Under the pieces are notes generated by a model. It worked only from the letters and a program-made list of their open reading frames with translations. It searched no databases and was not told the DNA's origin. From positions 620,001 to 684,000 of the forward strand of contig NZ_CAJGYT010000001.1 of NCBI RefSeq assembly GCF_904846035.1: a DNA stretch of 64,000 nucleotides, in the 5' to 3' direction. The first letter of the stretch is position 1. Each line of letters begins with the position of its first letter. Both the position numbers and the translations under genes were made by a program. Of this stretch, positions 7,980-17,731 are shown piece by piece. The stretch is from Psychrobacter aestuarii (lineage in GTDB: Bacteria; Pseudomonadota; Gammaproteobacteria; Pseudomonadales; Moraxellaceae).

Positions 7980-9701
7980 TTAGCGCAAACCCTTAGCGCT
8001 CTCCAGCTGATTGATCGCATGCTCGAGCACTTGTAGGCGCGCGCGGCGCTTATCATTGGTGGCAATGATATGCCACGGTGCGGCATCGGTATTGGTGCGC
8101 GCCAGCATGTCCGCCGCCGCTTGTACGTAGTCGTCCCACTTATCACGGTTGCGCCAGTCGTCATCGGTCAGCTTGTATTCTTTATGCGGTGTCTCCTCGC
8201 GCGCTTCAAACCGCTCAAGCTGTGTCTTTTTATCAATCGCCAGCCAGTATTTTAAGACCGTCGTCCCTGACGCTACCAGCTGCGCTTCAAAACGGTTAAT
8301 CTCACCATACGCGCGCTGCCATTCATGGTCTTTGGCAAATCCCTCGACCCGCTCTACCAGTACCCTGCCGTACCATGTGCGGTCAAAAATAGCGACGCGG
8401 CTGATGCGGTCGGTACGGGTGTTGGGCAAACGCGTCCAAAAACGCCACAGATACGGATGCTCAAGCTCGTAATTCATGGGCGCGCCGATGTTATACACTT
8501 GATATTCACGCGGGTCGAGCGGCGCAACCAAGCGCTTGATTGCGCCGCCCTTGCCCGCCGCGTCCATGCCCTCAAAGGCAAACACCACATGCCTATCCCC
8601 ACGCGCGCGCAGTAGCGCTGCCAGACGGCTTTGCTTGTCCGCCAATGCTTTATGGTAGTCATCCTTGTCCATATCGGGGGCGCCAATATCGGTCAGCACT
8701 TCAGGAATGGGCGCACACACGAACTCGCTGGCGTCTTTGCTATTTATTTCTTCGTCCTCGGCAGCTTTGTCCTCTGCCTTTTTATTATCTGTATCGTCTT
8801 GGTTTACTGGCAATGCTTTGCTGTCAACGAGCGTGTGCTGTATGGCGTGCAAGACTTCATGACAAAAGCGGTTGGTCGCGCGCGGCTTGTCGGTGCCATC
8901 GATGATGACCCAATCGCCTTGCTGCTCAATCAATAGCGTGGCAACTTTATTAAAGGCTTTGATTACGGCTTGGTCATCCCAGTCAATTTGATACAAAAAT
9001 TCAGGGTCGGCATCATCATCGTGCAGTCGGTCTTTTAAGGTGTCGGCATCAATATGAAACCAGCATTTTAACAGTTTGGTTTGGTTGGCTGCCAAGTCGC
9101 GCTCGAAGTCACTAAGCTGCGTTAAAGCACGCTGTAAATAGTCGCGCCATGCTTTTTTGGCGTGTTTTTTAGCAGATTTGTTCTTACCCTTATCTCCTTT
9201 GGCGTCTTTGTCTTTACTGTCGCTGATAAGGCGCATCACCTGATAAATCAAATCGGCATACCAGTTACCAAAATACACCATCACCTCGCCTGTACGCGGC
9301 AGGGTGTGGGTGTGCGTCTGCCAAATCGGCTGCGCAGGTTGCGGCGCGGTACCGATGGTCGCCTCGACCTTGAGCAATCTTGGGTCGACCCATTCGCGCA
9401 GCTGTTTGACCGCTGCGCCTTTGCCCGCCTGCTCCATCCCATTGACCAGCACCAACAGACCGTGCGGCGTGGTGTTATATTCTGCTTGTTGTTGGCGGGT
9501 CGCACGCAGCGCATATTGGGCGGTAATCAGTGCCAAGCGCAGCGCATCATCATCAAATGAAAACTGGCTGAGCGGATTGGGCGTCAATAGCGCACGGTGA
9601 CTGTCGTCCTCACTTGGGAGGGTACGTGTGGTTGTCTTTTGCGGTTTTTTGGCGGGTTTATCGCGGTCTTTTTCATCTTTTTTTGCTTTACTTTTTGCCA
9701 T
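7980..9701 (-). CDS. Tandem-domain polyphosphate kinase 2 (polyphosphate:AMP phosphotransferase type)
   Basis: The 573-residue protein has two PPK2 domains, the arrangement of class II PPK2 enzymes that make ADP from AMP and polyphosphate. Walker A motifs are seen in both: GMEQAGKG (about 88-95) and GMDAAGKG (about 377-384). The C-terminal copy keeps the lid motif FDRTWYGRVLVERV. The matching place in the N-terminal copy reads YFGNWYADLIYQV and has lost the DR/GR residues, so catalysis probably sits in the C-terminal domain. A Lys-rich N-terminal tail (1-27), a Lys-rich insert and an acidic interdomain linker are unusual low-complexity additions. Start has AAGGA 10 bases upstream. Neighbour of the phosphate transporter. 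Confidence 0.9.
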   Translation of the reverse strand: MAKSKAKKDEKDRDKPAKKPQKTTTRTLPSEDDSHRALLTPNPLSQFSFDDDALRLALITAQYALRATRQQQAEYNTTPHGLLVLVNGMEQAGKGAAVKQLREWVDPRLLKVEATIGTAPQPAQPIWQTHTHTLPRTGEVMVYFGNWYADLIYQVMRLISDSKDKDAKGDKGKNKSAKKHAKKAWRDYLQRALTQLSDFERDLAANQTKLLKCWFHIDADTLKDRLHDDDADPEFLYQIDWDDQAVIKAFNKVATLLIEQQGDWVIIDGTDKPRATNRFCHEVLHAIQHTLVDSKALPVNQDDTDNKKAEDKAAEDEEINSKDASEFVCAPIPEVLTDIGAPDMDKDDYHKALADKQSRLAALLRARGDRHVVFAFEGMDAAGKGGAIKRLVAPLDPREYQVYNIGAPMNYELEHPYLWRFWTRLPNTRTDRISRVAIFDRTWYGRVLVERVEGFAKDHEWQRAYGEINRFEAQLVASGTTVLKYWLAIDKKTQLERFEAREETPHKEYKLTDDDWRNRDKWDDYVQAAADMLARTNTDAAPWHIIATNDKRRARLQVLEHAINQLESAKGLR

Positions 9702-10041
9702 GAGGAATGTCCTTATTGCTGTTGTTATTTTTGCCTTAAAAGCATAGCATTTGCGCTTGCGGCATCATGTAACCGTTTGCATTTGTATTTTGTTTGCTTT
9801 TCTTTTAAGGTGGCGGTCGCTGAATAATGGTATGCTTGACCAGCATGCTTGTCTGATGGGCGGCTTGGGACAATCGGTATCGGATAGGGTCGCCTTATTA
9901 AGCATATGGGCGGCGCACCTATTTTATGATGACCCGCGCAAAGACACCAAAAAGCAGCAACCGCTTTTGTATTTTTTTATAAGCTCGAACGGATGGTTTT
10001 ACCGTGTTCGACATTGGATATTTGATAGAGGATAGCTTGTC
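9702..10041. other. Divergent intergenic region between ppk2 and the 10042 gene
   Basis: 340 bases without a supported gene. It must carry the promoters of two divergent genes. No clear operator, hairpin terminator or RNA gene was seen. Confidence 0.4.
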
Positions 10042-10752
10042 ATGGCTGCGCTGACTGAACTACAACGACACATCACCCACTACTGGTCTTTGCCTTATCA
10101 TCAAGATGAGGCGTTAAACTATAAGCTAAACGAGGTGCAGGCGTGGCAACGTGAGCGCATTCGCCACACGCATCGCCAGATGTTTGAGCAGCCAAAAAAC
10201 AAACCAATGGCGAACTATTTTTTAAACAAGCTCTATGGCGGCGCAGAATTTGGTTTGCTTGCCAAACAGCTTGAGCGCATCTTGCCAAAGACCAAAAAAA
10301 TCGAAAAACTGGCTAAAGAGTCGGCATTAGAAGCAGGCAGCCTTGCCATTCAAGCGTCCATCCTCGCCATTGAGCTGGACATGCACTTGGCAGAATGGCT
10401 GTTAAAAGAAGACTTGCCTGTCAATGATGACAACATGCTCGCCGCCTATCGCGCCGTCGATGAAGCGGACAAGCGCCGTACACAAATTCGCAACCTAAAA
10501 GAAGTCTGCTACCGCACCGATAAAGATTTAAACTCGTTTATGCTAAGAAAGGCATTTGCCTTAGCCAAAAGCACCGCCTATCGCCGCAACTATCAGCCTT
10601 TATACGACTTTATCGAAGCAGGTTTTGAGGCGATGAAGCCGCTAAAGAGCGTGGGCACGTTTATCGACCCATTTTGTGAGCGTGAACTGGCGTTGATTGA
10701 GCGTGTACATCAGCCGCAAGCGACCGACAGCAAAAGCGCGTTTGGCTTATAA
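10042..10752 (+). CDS. Conserved protein of unknown function (236 aa)
   Basis: A soluble, largely helical, charged protein without signal peptide or membrane segment. A motif ANYFLNKLYGGAEFG near residues 53-67 recalls a gammaproteobacterial family recognised by an FFL(E/D)(E/D)-Y-G signature, whose function is not known. The sequence is rich in Lys/Glu/Arg helices and has the Leu/Ala heptad feel of a helical bundle. The start has a GAGGATAGCTTGTC ribosome region. It precedes ubiE by 118 bases in the same direction, so co-transcription is possible. I do not assign a function. Confidence 0.8.
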   Translation: MAALTELQRHITHYWSLPYHQDEALNYKLNEVQAWQRERIRHTHRQMFEQPKNKPMANYFLNKLYGGAEFGLLAKQLERILPKTKKIEKLAKESALEAGSLAIQASILAIELDMHLAEWLLKEDLPVNDDNMLAAYRAVDEADKRRTQIRNLKEVCYRTDKDLNSFMLRKAFALAKSTAYRRNYQPLYDFIEAGFEAMKPLKSVGTFIDPFCERELALIERVHQPQATDSKSAFGL

Positions 10753-10870
10753 CAATCAGCACGACAAAAGACCACCGTCAGCGCGGGCGCGAACGACCGT
10801 ATGATTCAGCAGTTAAACCCTGTCAGTACGCGCACCGCCCTACTGACCCACTAAAAAAACGGATAAGACA

Positions 10871-11941
10871 ATGAGCAACTCAACAAAAACAACGACCGAC
10901 ACCACCGACAACGTACAAGACAAGCTGGTGCAAGACAGCCTAGACGCGCAAAAAGCCTTAAATGAGAAAACCAAAGGCGCACCAAAAGCGGACGCGCCTG
11001 TTGCGCCAGCAGACAAGGCAGCAAACCCGTCAACAAAAGAAGACGAGACTTTTACTGATGTGACCGACTTGCCAGCGGGCGCGCCACAAGGTCAGCAGCA
11101 ACCCCTTGCCGCACCGAGCGAAAGCCCAACCATCAATAGCCAAACTACCTTTCACCCACGCGACGACATCAACAACCCACACACGCCAGACACCGACGGT
11201 TTAGAAGACACGCATTTTGGCTATCAAACGGTTAAAAAGTCTGAAAAACAAGCGCGTGTGGCAGACGTCTTTACCTCAGTCGCCAAAAAATACGACATCA
11301 TGAATGACTTGATGTCATTCGGTATCCATCGTCTGTGGAAGCGCTACGCCATCAGCCTATCTGGCGTGCGTAAAGGTCAACACGTGCTTGATATCGCAGG
11401 CGGCACGGGCGATTTGGCAAAAGTATTCAGCCGTGAAGTCGGTCGTACAGGTCACGTCGTGCTCTCTGACATCAACGCAGCAATGCTTGAAGTTGGTCGT
11501 GAGCGCCTGATTAACGCGGGCTGCAACAATGTGGACTTCGTCCTTGCCAATGCCGAAACGCTTGCGCCGTTTGAAGACAACAGCTTTGACTTGGTGACCA
11601 TCAGCTTTGGTCTGCGTAACGTGACCGACAAAGACGCGGCACTGCGCGCTATGTACCGCGTATTGAAGCCAGGCGGACGCTTGCTGATTTTGGAATTCTC
11701 AAAGCCTATCTTTGAGCCATTATCAAAAGCCTATGACTTATACTCATTCACTGCGCTGCCATTGATGGGCAAAATCGTTGCCAATGATTCTGAGAGCTAT
11801 CAGTACTTGGCGGAGTCGATTCGTATGCACCCTGACCAACAAACGCTGAAACAAATGATGCAGCAAGCAGGCTTTGAAAACTGTAGCTTTAACAACCTAA
11901 CCGCAGGCATCGTTGCTGTACACCGCGGCTTTAAAGCGTAA
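10871..11941 (+). CDS. ubiE: Ubiquinone/menaquinone C-methyltransferase UbiE with long N-terminal extension
   Basis: The C-terminal 240 residues (from about 114, THFGYQTV) are a full UbiE: SAM motif [47 protein letters not shown]. It C-methylates the demethyl quinone ring in ubiquinone (and where present menaquinone) synthesis. UbiE is normally about 250 residues. Here about 113 extra N-terminal residues, rich in Asp, Thr, Ala and Pro and without recognisable fold, are in frame with the only start preceded by a plausible ribosome site (GGATAAGACA). An alternative internal start is not obvious. ubiJ, often next in other proteobacteria, is absent; ubiB follows after a 403-bp gap holding a mobile-like element. 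Confidence 0.93.
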   Translation: MSNSTKTTTDTTDNVQDKLVQDSLDAQKALNEKTKGAPKADAPVAPADKAANPSTKEDETFTDVTDLPAGAPQGQQQPLAAPSESPTINSQTTFHPRDDINNPHTPDTDGLEDTHFGYQTVKKSEKQARVADVFTSVAKKYDIMNDLMSFGIHRLWKRYAISLSGVRKGQHVLDIAGGTGDLAKVFSREVGRTGHVVLSDINAAMLEVGRERLINAGCNNVDFVLANAETLAPFEDNSFDLVTISFGLRNVTDKDAALRAMYRVLKPGGRLLILEFSKPIFEPLSKAYDLYSFTALPLMGKIVANDSESYQYLAESIRMHPDQQTLKQMMQQAGFENCSFNNLTAGIVAVHRGFKA

Positions 11942-11947
11942 CGGATG

Positions 11948-12121
11948 TAGGGTGCGTCATCAATTAGCACATGAAGTCATTTAGCGGTCTTAAACTGGCT
12001 AAATCTTGTCAAACAGCGTCAAAAATCTTGTGAATATATCTATATTCTCTGCCATTTTTTCCTTGTTTGACTGCGATTTATCTCACTTTAAGCCTCGCTA
12101 TCTAAATGATGACACACCCTA
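11948..12121. mobile_element. MITE-like element A (174 bp)
   Basis: The element starts TAGGGTGCGTCATC and ends with its near inverted complement GATGACACACCCTA. The 20-bp terminal inverted repeats differ at two positions and TA sits at each outer edge, as expected for a TA target duplication. It has no coding capacity. The element at 40395-40568 is the same length (174 bp), has the same type of ends and shares an interior core (GAGATAAATCGCAG, CAAACAAGGAAAA, GATTTAGCCA) in inverted orientation. It lies between the ubiE stop codon and the likely ubiE terminator. Confidence 0.75.
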
Positions 12122-12219
12122 GGTTTGGTTGACAGCGTCTATATTGCTTAGGCTATTTTAAAAGGCGTGTTAAATCACTATACATCTTTCAATGCTCTTA
12201 AGCTTTAAAGATATTAATG

Positions 12220-12253
12220 CCCAGCGATGGTAATGTCTGTCGCTGGGTTTTTT
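12220..12253 (+). terminator. Intrinsic terminator, probably of ubiE
   Basis: Arms CCCAGCGA / TCGCTGGG with a 12-base loop followed by six T residues. It is 278 bases past the ubiE stop, with the MITE-like element between. Confidence 0.85.
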
Positions 12254-12344
12254 ATGCGTTAAAAACGCTTGCCCGCAGTAGCGGTCATTTTGGCTGGGTT
12301 CATGCTATGATAATGCGTGTTTTTTGGCAATATGACGACCGACC

Positions 12345-14003
12345 ATGCTCCTATCCCATCAAAAGCGCCTGCGCGAGCTGTGGCGCATTGCCGCGACCTA
12401 CCGCATCGACACCCATTTACCGCTCGAAGACATGCCGCAGCTTGCGCCTATTGCGCGGCTGATTCGCTTGCACCCTGCTGCGTGGGGCAAAAAGCATCAG
12501 CAGGATGCCATCAAGTACGCGCTTGAGGACATGGGTACGCTGTTTTTAAAATTGGGTCAGCTGCTCTCCACGCGCCGTGATCTTGTGCCGCCCGAGATTA
12601 TCGAGCAGCTCATTAAGCTACAAGACAAGGTCAAGCCCTTTAGCCCTGATATTGCTATCGCACAAATCGTCAAGCCGCGTACAGGCTTGGGGCAGCCGCT
12701 GGATACCTTGTTTGCCCGCTTTGATAGCAAGCCCCTTGCCGCAGCTTCTATCGCGCAGGTGCATACTGCGGCGCTGCCAGACGGACATGAAGTGGTGGTC
12801 AAGGTAGTGCGCCCTGAGATTCGCGCGACCATCGTGCGCGACTTTGAGCTGCTGCGCGGCGTTGCTGATTGGGCATCGGCGCGTATTGAAGCGGCGCGGG
12901 CGGTACACATCATCACTATTGTCGAAGACTACCGCCAAGTGATGCTCAATGAGCTGGACTTGACCATCGAGGCGGACAACACCACGCAGATGCGCAATAA
13001 CTTTTTAGGCTCTCCGCTGATGTACGTGCCTGAGGTGTATCTGAGTGCCAAGAACGTCATGGTCATGGAGCGCATCCAAGGCGTGCCCATCTCGCAGACG
13101 CACGTTTTTGACCAGCTTGGTTACGACCGCGCCACGCTGGCGGAAAAAGGACTGACCATCTTTTTTACCCAAGTGTTCCGTGACAACTTTTTTCATGCCG
13201 ACATGCATCCTGGCAATGTGTTTGTTGAGACACCGCCGCTTGCTGAGCTGAGCGCAGGTACTGCTGCACCCCTGCCGCACCCGCCGCGCTATATTGGGCT
13301 GGACTGCGCGATTATGGGCTCACTGTCGCCTGATGACCAAATGCTGGTGGCGCGTTTGCTGCTCTCAGTGATGAATAATAACTTCGAAGCGCTGGTGACC
13401 ATCGTCAGTCGCGCAGGCTGGATACCGCCCAGCGCGGACAAGCACGCCTTGCAGCGCGATATGCAGCGCAGTATCGGACCGATGCTCAACAAGCCGATTA
13501 ATGAGATTGATTTTGCGGGTGTGCTCGTGCAGATACTCGACATTGCGCGCAAACATCACATGACCATACCGCCGCAGCTGATGCTACTGCTCAAGACGTT
13601 GGTACACGTCGAGGGACTCGGGCGCGACCTCTACCCCGCGCTTGATATTTGGTCACTTGCCAAGCCCATTATTAACGATTGGGTACAAACCCAACTCGAC
13701 CCCAAACGCAAGCTCAAACAACTGCGTGCCCAACTGCCTGAGCTGCTACTCTCTGGCGCCGAGCTGCCCAAATTGCTCGATAAAAGCGTGCAAAGCCTCG
13801 CGGCTCAAGGCGCTCGCCAAGACCAACAGATAAGGGAAATCCAGCAAATACGCGCCGATATGCTCAACACGCGCCGTAATGATTGGCTGGCGCTCGCTGT
13901 CTTTGCCATCGCCATCGCTGCCGCCATACAGATTGACGGCTGGGTATCACTCATCTTTTACATGCTTGCCGTCATCGTGGTGGTCATTCGCCTGCTGCCA
14001 TAA
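12345..14003 (+). CDS. ubiB: UbiB, ubiquinone-biosynthesis ATPase/kinase-like protein
   Basis: A 552-residue member of the ABC1/ADCK family needed for ubiquinone synthesis at the inner membrane. The family KxGQ motif is seen as FLKLGQLLSTRRDLVP (about residues 66-81), the Ala-rich loop as PLAAASIAQVHTA, and the metal/catalytic region as FFHADMHPGNVFVE and LDCAIMGSL. The usual Gly in the last motif is Ala. Two hydrophobic segments at the C terminus (about 510-552) anchor it, as in E. coli UbiB. Start has no strong ribosome site; the ATG at 12345 matches family length. Transcribed separately from ubiE because a terminator lies between. Confidence 0.94.
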   Translation: MLLSHQKRLRELWRIAATYRIDTHLPLEDMPQLAPIARLIRLHPAAWGKKHQQDAIKYALEDMGTLFLKLGQLLSTRRDLVPPEIIEQLIKLQDKVKPFSPDIAIAQIVKPRTGLGQPLDTLFARFDSKPLAAASIAQVHTAALPDGHEVVVKVVRPEIRATIVRDFELLRGVADWASARIEAARAVHIITIVEDYRQVMLNELDLTIEADNTTQMRNNFLGSPLMYVPEVYLSAKNVMVMERIQGVPISQTHVFDQLGYDRATLAEKGLTIFFTQVFRDNFFHADMHPGNVFVETPPLAELSAGTAAPLPHPPRYIGLDCAIMGSLSPDDQMLVARLLLSVMNNNFEALVTIVSRAGWIPPSADKHALQRDMQRSIGPMLNKPINEIDFAGVLVQILDIARKHHMTIPPQLMLLLKTLVHVEGLGRDLYPALDIWSLAKPIINDWVQTQLDPKRKLKQLRAQLPELLLSGAELPKLLDKSVQSLAAQGARQDQQIREIQQIRADMLNTRRNDWLALAVFAIAIAAAIQIDGWVSLIFYMLAVIVVVIRLLP

Positions 14004-14032
14004 ATAAAATTAAAAAACTGCAATGCTTAGAC

Positions 14033-14068
14033 AAAAAAAGGCTTACCCCAAATGGTAAGCCTTTTTTT
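14033..14068. terminator. Bidirectional terminator between ubiB and ruvB
   Basis: Stem AAGGCTTACC / GGTAAGCCTT with loop CCAAAT, A-run before and T-run after, between convergent genes. Confidence 0.9.
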
Positions 14069-14111
14069 CATTTCATAACTGTTTTTAAAAAATTATCTTA
14101 TTTAAAAACCA

Positions 14112-15092
14112 TCAGATTTGGTCAATCGCCATTTGCGTCAACACCCGACCACGTGCGGTACGCAGCACATAACCTTGTTGAATCAAATACGGCTCAATGA
14201 CGTCCTCTAGCGTGCCTCTGTCCTCTGCCATCGCAGCGGCAACCGCTTCCACACCCGCAGGACCGCCATCAAAGCGCTCATGCAAAATCTCAATATAGCG
14301 TCTGTCTAAATGATCGAGTCCGCGTCTATCGACCGCGAGCATATCGAGCGCACTGCTGGCAATCTCACCCGTCACGTGACCATCACTTTTGACCTCAGCA
14401 TAGTCACGCACACGGCGCAACAGGCGGTTGGCGATACGTGGTGTCCCGCGCGCACGGCGGGCAATCTCCACCGCGCCCTCTTCACTCATGGACACTCCCA
14501 TCAGACGCGCGGCACGGCGGACAATCGTGGTCAAATCCGCCACGCTATAAAACTCAAGGCGCTGTACGATACCAAAACGATCACGTAGTGGTGAGGTCAA
14601 CAGTCCCGCACGCGTGGTCGCCGCCACCAAGGTAAAAGGTGGCAAGTCGAGCTTAATCGAGCGCGCCGCAGGACCTTCACCTATCATAATATCAAGCTGA
14701 AAATCCTCCATCGCAGGATACAGAATTTCCTCAATCACAGGGCTTAAGCGGTGAATCTCATCGATAAACAACACATCACCTGCTTCAAGATTGGTCAGCA
14801 TCGCCGCCAAATCGCCCGCACGCTCCAGCACAGGACCTGAGGTTGAGCGCAGATTGCCGCCCATCTCGCGCGCAATGATATTGGCAAGCGTGGTCTTACC
14901 CAGCCCAGGCGGTCCAAATATCAGCGTATGGTCAAGCGCTTCATCACGAGCGCGCGCCGCACCAACAAAGACCTCCATCTGCTCACGCACCACGGGCTGA
15001 CCGATATATTCAGCCAGTAACGCAGGACGAATATTGCTGTCAGGGGCATCGGTGGCGGTTTCGTTGGGATTGATCAGGCGGTCTTGCATCAT
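14112..15092 (-). CDS. ruvB: Holliday junction branch migration ATPase RuvB
   Basis: About 326 residues. RuvB is the hexameric AAA+ motor that drives Holliday junction migration with RuvA. Walker A is [16 protein letters not shown], Walker [10 protein letters not shown], sensor 1 LVAATTRAG, arginine finger region LRDRFGI, and the C-terminal winged helix ends [16 protein letters not shown] chose the ATG at 15092 (MMQDRL) because homologues begin there; an upstream ATG at 15119 and a TTG at 15137 are in frame, and none has a clear ribosome site. It lies downstream of ruvA in the same direction, but a small ORF and about 600 bases separate them. Confidence 0.95.
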   Translation of the reverse strand: MMQDRLINPNETATDAPDSNIRPALLAEYIGQPVVREQMEVFVGAARARDEALDHTLIFGPPGLGKTTLANIIAREMGGNLRSTSGPVLERAGDLAAMLTNLEAGDVLFIDEIHRLSPVIEEILYPAMEDFQLDIMIGEGPAARSIKLDLPPFTLVAATTRAGLLTSPLRDRFGIVQRLEFYSVADLTTIVRRAARLMGVSMSEEGAVEIARRARGTPRIANRLLRRVRDYAEVKSDGHVTGEIASSALDMLAVDRRGLDHLDRRYIEILHERFDGGPAGVEAVAAAMAEDRGTLEDVIEPYLIQQGYVLRTARGRVLTQMAIDQI

Positions 15093-15307
15093 AGTATCTA
15101 CATCATCTTGGGTTATCATCAGCGCTGCTATCAGCAATAGACAGCATACCCAATGCCGCGTACAAAGTCATGCAAAAAGGCACAGCATTGCAACAGGTAT
15201 TAAAAATAAGCGACAATGAATGTCGTGTTATATGGTGTACTGGAATTTGAAGGGCGTGGAGGTAATACTGAGTGTACAGTGAAAAGAAATCTATCTGTAC
15301 AATATAG

Positions 15308-15562
15308 TTATTCAATATTATAAGAAACTAACTGAGCTAATAAATCATCAATAATTTTTAAGCACGTTTCTTGTGACAATACAAACTCAGCACCAATATC
15401 CATCGCAATCAAGCTGTGTAGATCGCTCTGCATACAGTAGGGTATCTCAGCGGAATATTGTAATAAAAAACGCATGGACAATTCTGCTACCTTAATGGGC
15501 TGGTAGTCGACTGCTATTTTCTCCCGCAAGCTTAAAAGCTCTTTTTGCTTCATTGACTTCAT
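15308..15562 (-). CDS. Small hypothetical protein between ruvA and ruvB
   Basis: An 84-residue frame, more A+T-rich than its neighbours, with no recognised domain. The sequence reads like a small, mostly helical acidic protein (KIIDDLLAQLVSYNIE at the end) with two Cys and no signal peptide. The ATG at 15562 has only a weak purine-rich upstream region (GTTGAAAAAAT); a second ATG is three codons in. It occupies the otherwise empty ruvA-ruvB gap. It may be a recent, horizontally gained or lineage-specific gene, or not a gene at all. Confidence 0.5.
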   Translation of the reverse strand: MKSMKQKELLSLREKIAVDYQPIKVAELSMRFLLQYSAEIPYCMQSDLHSLIAMDIGAEFVLSQETCLKIIDDLLAQLVSYNIE

Positions 15563-15657
15563 ATTTTTTCAACATTAACATTTAATTATCATTCAGTTCT
15601 ATATAGCCTTTAAGCTGCTTTATTAGTCATAACATATAAAACATTATAGCGAACAAT

Positions 15658-15691
15658 AAAAAAAGCTGGCTACTTTACAGTAACCAGCTTT
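15658..15691 (-). terminator. Terminator of ruvA
   Basis: On the minus strand arms AAAGCTGG / CCAGCTTT with an inner TACT/AGTA pairing are followed by a T-run, 15-50 bases past the ruvA stop. Confidence 0.85.
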
Positions 15692-15705
15692 GATAAAGCA
15701 CCTGA

Positions 15706-16326
15706 TTAAAAGCTCGACAGCTGCCGTAGGGTCGCTTTGAGCAAGCTTTGCGTGTCATCAAAGTCATCTGACTGACCACGCGCCGCTTTAATCGCTTGCT
15801 GCGCTTCTTTTTCCTTATAACCAAGGCTAATCAGCGCGCCTTCAACCTCTGCATTGATGCTGCTATCACTGCTGATGGCGTGCTCGGTATACTCAGGCAT
15901 ACCTGCATTGCCCGCCACTTCAATATTCTTAAGCTTGTCTTTGAGCTCAATGAGTAAGCGCTGTGCCGTCTTTTTACCAATACCTGGAATACGCGTCAGC
16001 GCAGCTTCCGAGCCTTGCTCGACCTGCGCTTTTAGCTCTGCCGCCGACATCGCTGAGAGCATCGCGAGTGCCATTTTTGCGCCCACGCCGTTGATTTTAA
16101 TCAGCTGGCGGAACACATCACGCTCACTGCGACTCATAAAGCCATAGAGCAGCTGGGCATCTTCGCGCACATGGTGGTGTGTCCAGATACGCGCATCGTG
16201 CTCTAATTGCAGCTGACAAAATGATGGCAGCGGCAGTTCGATATCATAGCCGACCCCTGAGCTGGTCAAGACACAGGCGCTGGGGGCACTTAGGTGTACC
16301 ACTTGCCCACAAATCAGTCCAATCAT
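15706..16326 (-). CDS. ruvA: Holliday junction binding protein RuvA
   Basis: A 206-residue RuvA, the tetrameric DNA-binding partner of RuvB. The N-terminal OB domain (1-65, MIGLICGQVVHL) is followed by the two helix-hairpin-helix motifs (LIKINGVGAKMALAML and LTRIPGIGKKTAQRLL) and a C-terminal three-helix domain that contacts RuvB (from about 155, EGALISLGYKEKEAQQAI). Length is normal. AGGAG lies 6 bases before the ATG. ruvC is not in the window. Its terminator lies between it and the small ORF, so ruvB probably has its own promoter. Confidence 0.96.
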   Translation of the reverse strand: MIGLICGQVVHLSAPSACVLTSSGVGYDIELPLPSFCQLQLEHDARIWTHHHVREDAQLLYGFMSRSERDVFRQLIKINGVGAKMALAMLSAMSAAELKAQVEQGSEAALTRIPGIGKKTAQRLLIELKDKLKNIEVAGNAGMPEYTEHAISSDSSINAEVEGALISLGYKEKEAQQAIKAARGQSDDFDDTQSLLKATLRQLSSF

Positions 16327-16411
16327 CGCCTGCTCCTCTATTCTCTATTGGTGGCTGTTCTTTGACTGCCGCCATGAATACATGACGGCGATTTGCGCTA
16401 TATCGCCAAGC

Positions 16412-17449
16412 TTACTCGTAAAATGCGACCATGCCTTCTAGGCTGATTGGACGGATTTTGCTGGCTTGACCTGCTGAACCAAAGGCTTCAAAGCGGTTGG
16501 TGCAGATATCTGCCATCGCTTGCATTGAGGCTTTGAAGTATTTGCGTGGGTCAAATTCGCTTGGGTTGTGCGCCAAGTACTGACGAATCGCGCCCGTCGA
16601 TGCCAAACGCAGATCAGTGTCGATATTGACTTTACGCACGCCGTGCTTGATGGCCTCAACGATTTGCTCAACCGGTACGCCGTACGTTTCGCCAATCTCA
16701 CCGCCAAACTCGTTAATCACTTTTAGCCATTCTTGCGGCACGGATGATGAGCCGTGCATGACCAAATGCGTGTTCGGGATACGTGCATGGATTTCTTTGA
16801 CGCGCTCGATAGATAGGATGTCCCCTGTCGGTGGACGGGTGAACTTGTACGCGCCGTGGCTGGTACCGATGGCGATAGCAAGGGCATCGACGTTGGTGTC
16901 ATTTACGAACTGCTCCGCTTCATCCGCGCTGGTCAATAGCTGGGTGTGGTCGAGTACGCCTTCTGCACCGATGCCGTCTTCTTCGCCCGCCATGCCCGTC
17001 TCTAAGCTGCCTAGGCAACCGATTTCGCCTTCAACAGACACGCCACACGCATGCGCCATTTTGACCACTTCTCGGGTCACGTCAGCATTGTAGTCGTAGT
17101 CCATTGGCGTTTTGCCGTCGGTACCGAGTGAGCCGTCCATCATCACTGATGAAAAGCCCAGCTGGATTGAACGCTGACAAACGGCAGGCGATGTGCCGTG
17201 GTCTTGGTGCATTACCACAGGAATATGTGGCCATTCTTCAATCGCGGCAATAATCAGATGACGCAAAAACGCTGAGCCTGCATAGTTACGCGCGCCCGCA
17301 CTCGCCTGTACTATAACAGGTGAGTCACAAGCATCCGCCGCCATCATGATGGCACGCATTTGCTCTAGGTTGTTGACGTTAAAAGCAGGAACGCCATAGT
17401 TGTGTTCAGCCGCGTGGTCTAACAATTGACGCAAGGAGATTAAAGCCAT
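16412..17449 (-). CDS. fba: Class II fructose-bisphosphate aldolase
   Basis: 345 residues; zinc-dependent class II aldolase of the longer Calvin-type subgroup, cleaving fructose 1,6-bisphosphate in glycolysis and running in reverse in gluconeogenesis. Metal-binding His residues are visible in [18 protein letters not shown] and [11 protein letters not shown], and the catalytic Asp in [15 protein letters not shown] is the phosphate-binding NIDTD motif. The frame opens 18 codons earlier, but the ATG at 17449 ([10 protein letters not shown]) matches homologues and has GAGAG upstream. pgk lies upstream in the same direction with a lipoprotein gene and terminator between. Confidence 0.96.
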   Translation of the reverse strand: MALISLRQLLDHAAEHNYGVPAFNVNNLEQMRAIMMAADACDSPVIVQASAGARNYAGSAFLRHLIIAAIEEWPHIPVVMHQDHGTSPAVCQRSIQLGFSSVMMDGSLGTDGKTPMDYDYNADVTREVVKMAHACGVSVEGEIGCLGSLETGMAGEEDGIGAEGVLDHTQLLTSADEAEQFVNDTNVDALAIAIGTSHGAYKFTRPPTGDILSIERVKEIHARIPNTHLVMHGSSSVPQEWLKVINEFGGEIGETYGVPVEQIVEAIKHGVRKVNIDTDLRLASTGAIRQYLAHNPSEFDPRKYFKASMQAMADICTNRFEAFGSAGQASKIRPISLEGMVAFYE

Positions 17450-17599
17450 AAATCGCTCTCTGGTTGGGTATAAAAAAGTCATGATGACAGCAGATAACCG
17501 CACGCATCACCATCAGGCGCAGATTATAACAAAAATCATCGCGCTCTCGCAGCTTTACGCCATTATTTATGCCAATCTGTATGCAAAATCCTCAGACAC

Positions 17600-17629
17600 A
17601 AAAAAAGCCTTAGCAATAACTAAGGCTTT
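17600..17629 (-). terminator. Terminator after the Ala-rich lipoprotein gene
   Basis: On the minus strand GAAAGCCTTAG / CTAAGGCTTTTTT with a 6-base loop, about 100 bases past the lipoprotein stop and upstream of fba. Confidence 0.8.
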
Positions 17630-17731
17630 CGTCACAATGAGGACTAATAAGAAGCAAATGCGCTATACATTGACCATCAAATAAACAGCAATGTACTTAT
17701 ATGGCATGTCGCTAAGCGTTTATAAAAACGA

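Noticed and set aside
8070-8936. Cluster of plus-strand frames over ppk2
   Set aside because: Antisense shadows of a well-supported PPK2 gene with normal codon pattern on the other strand.
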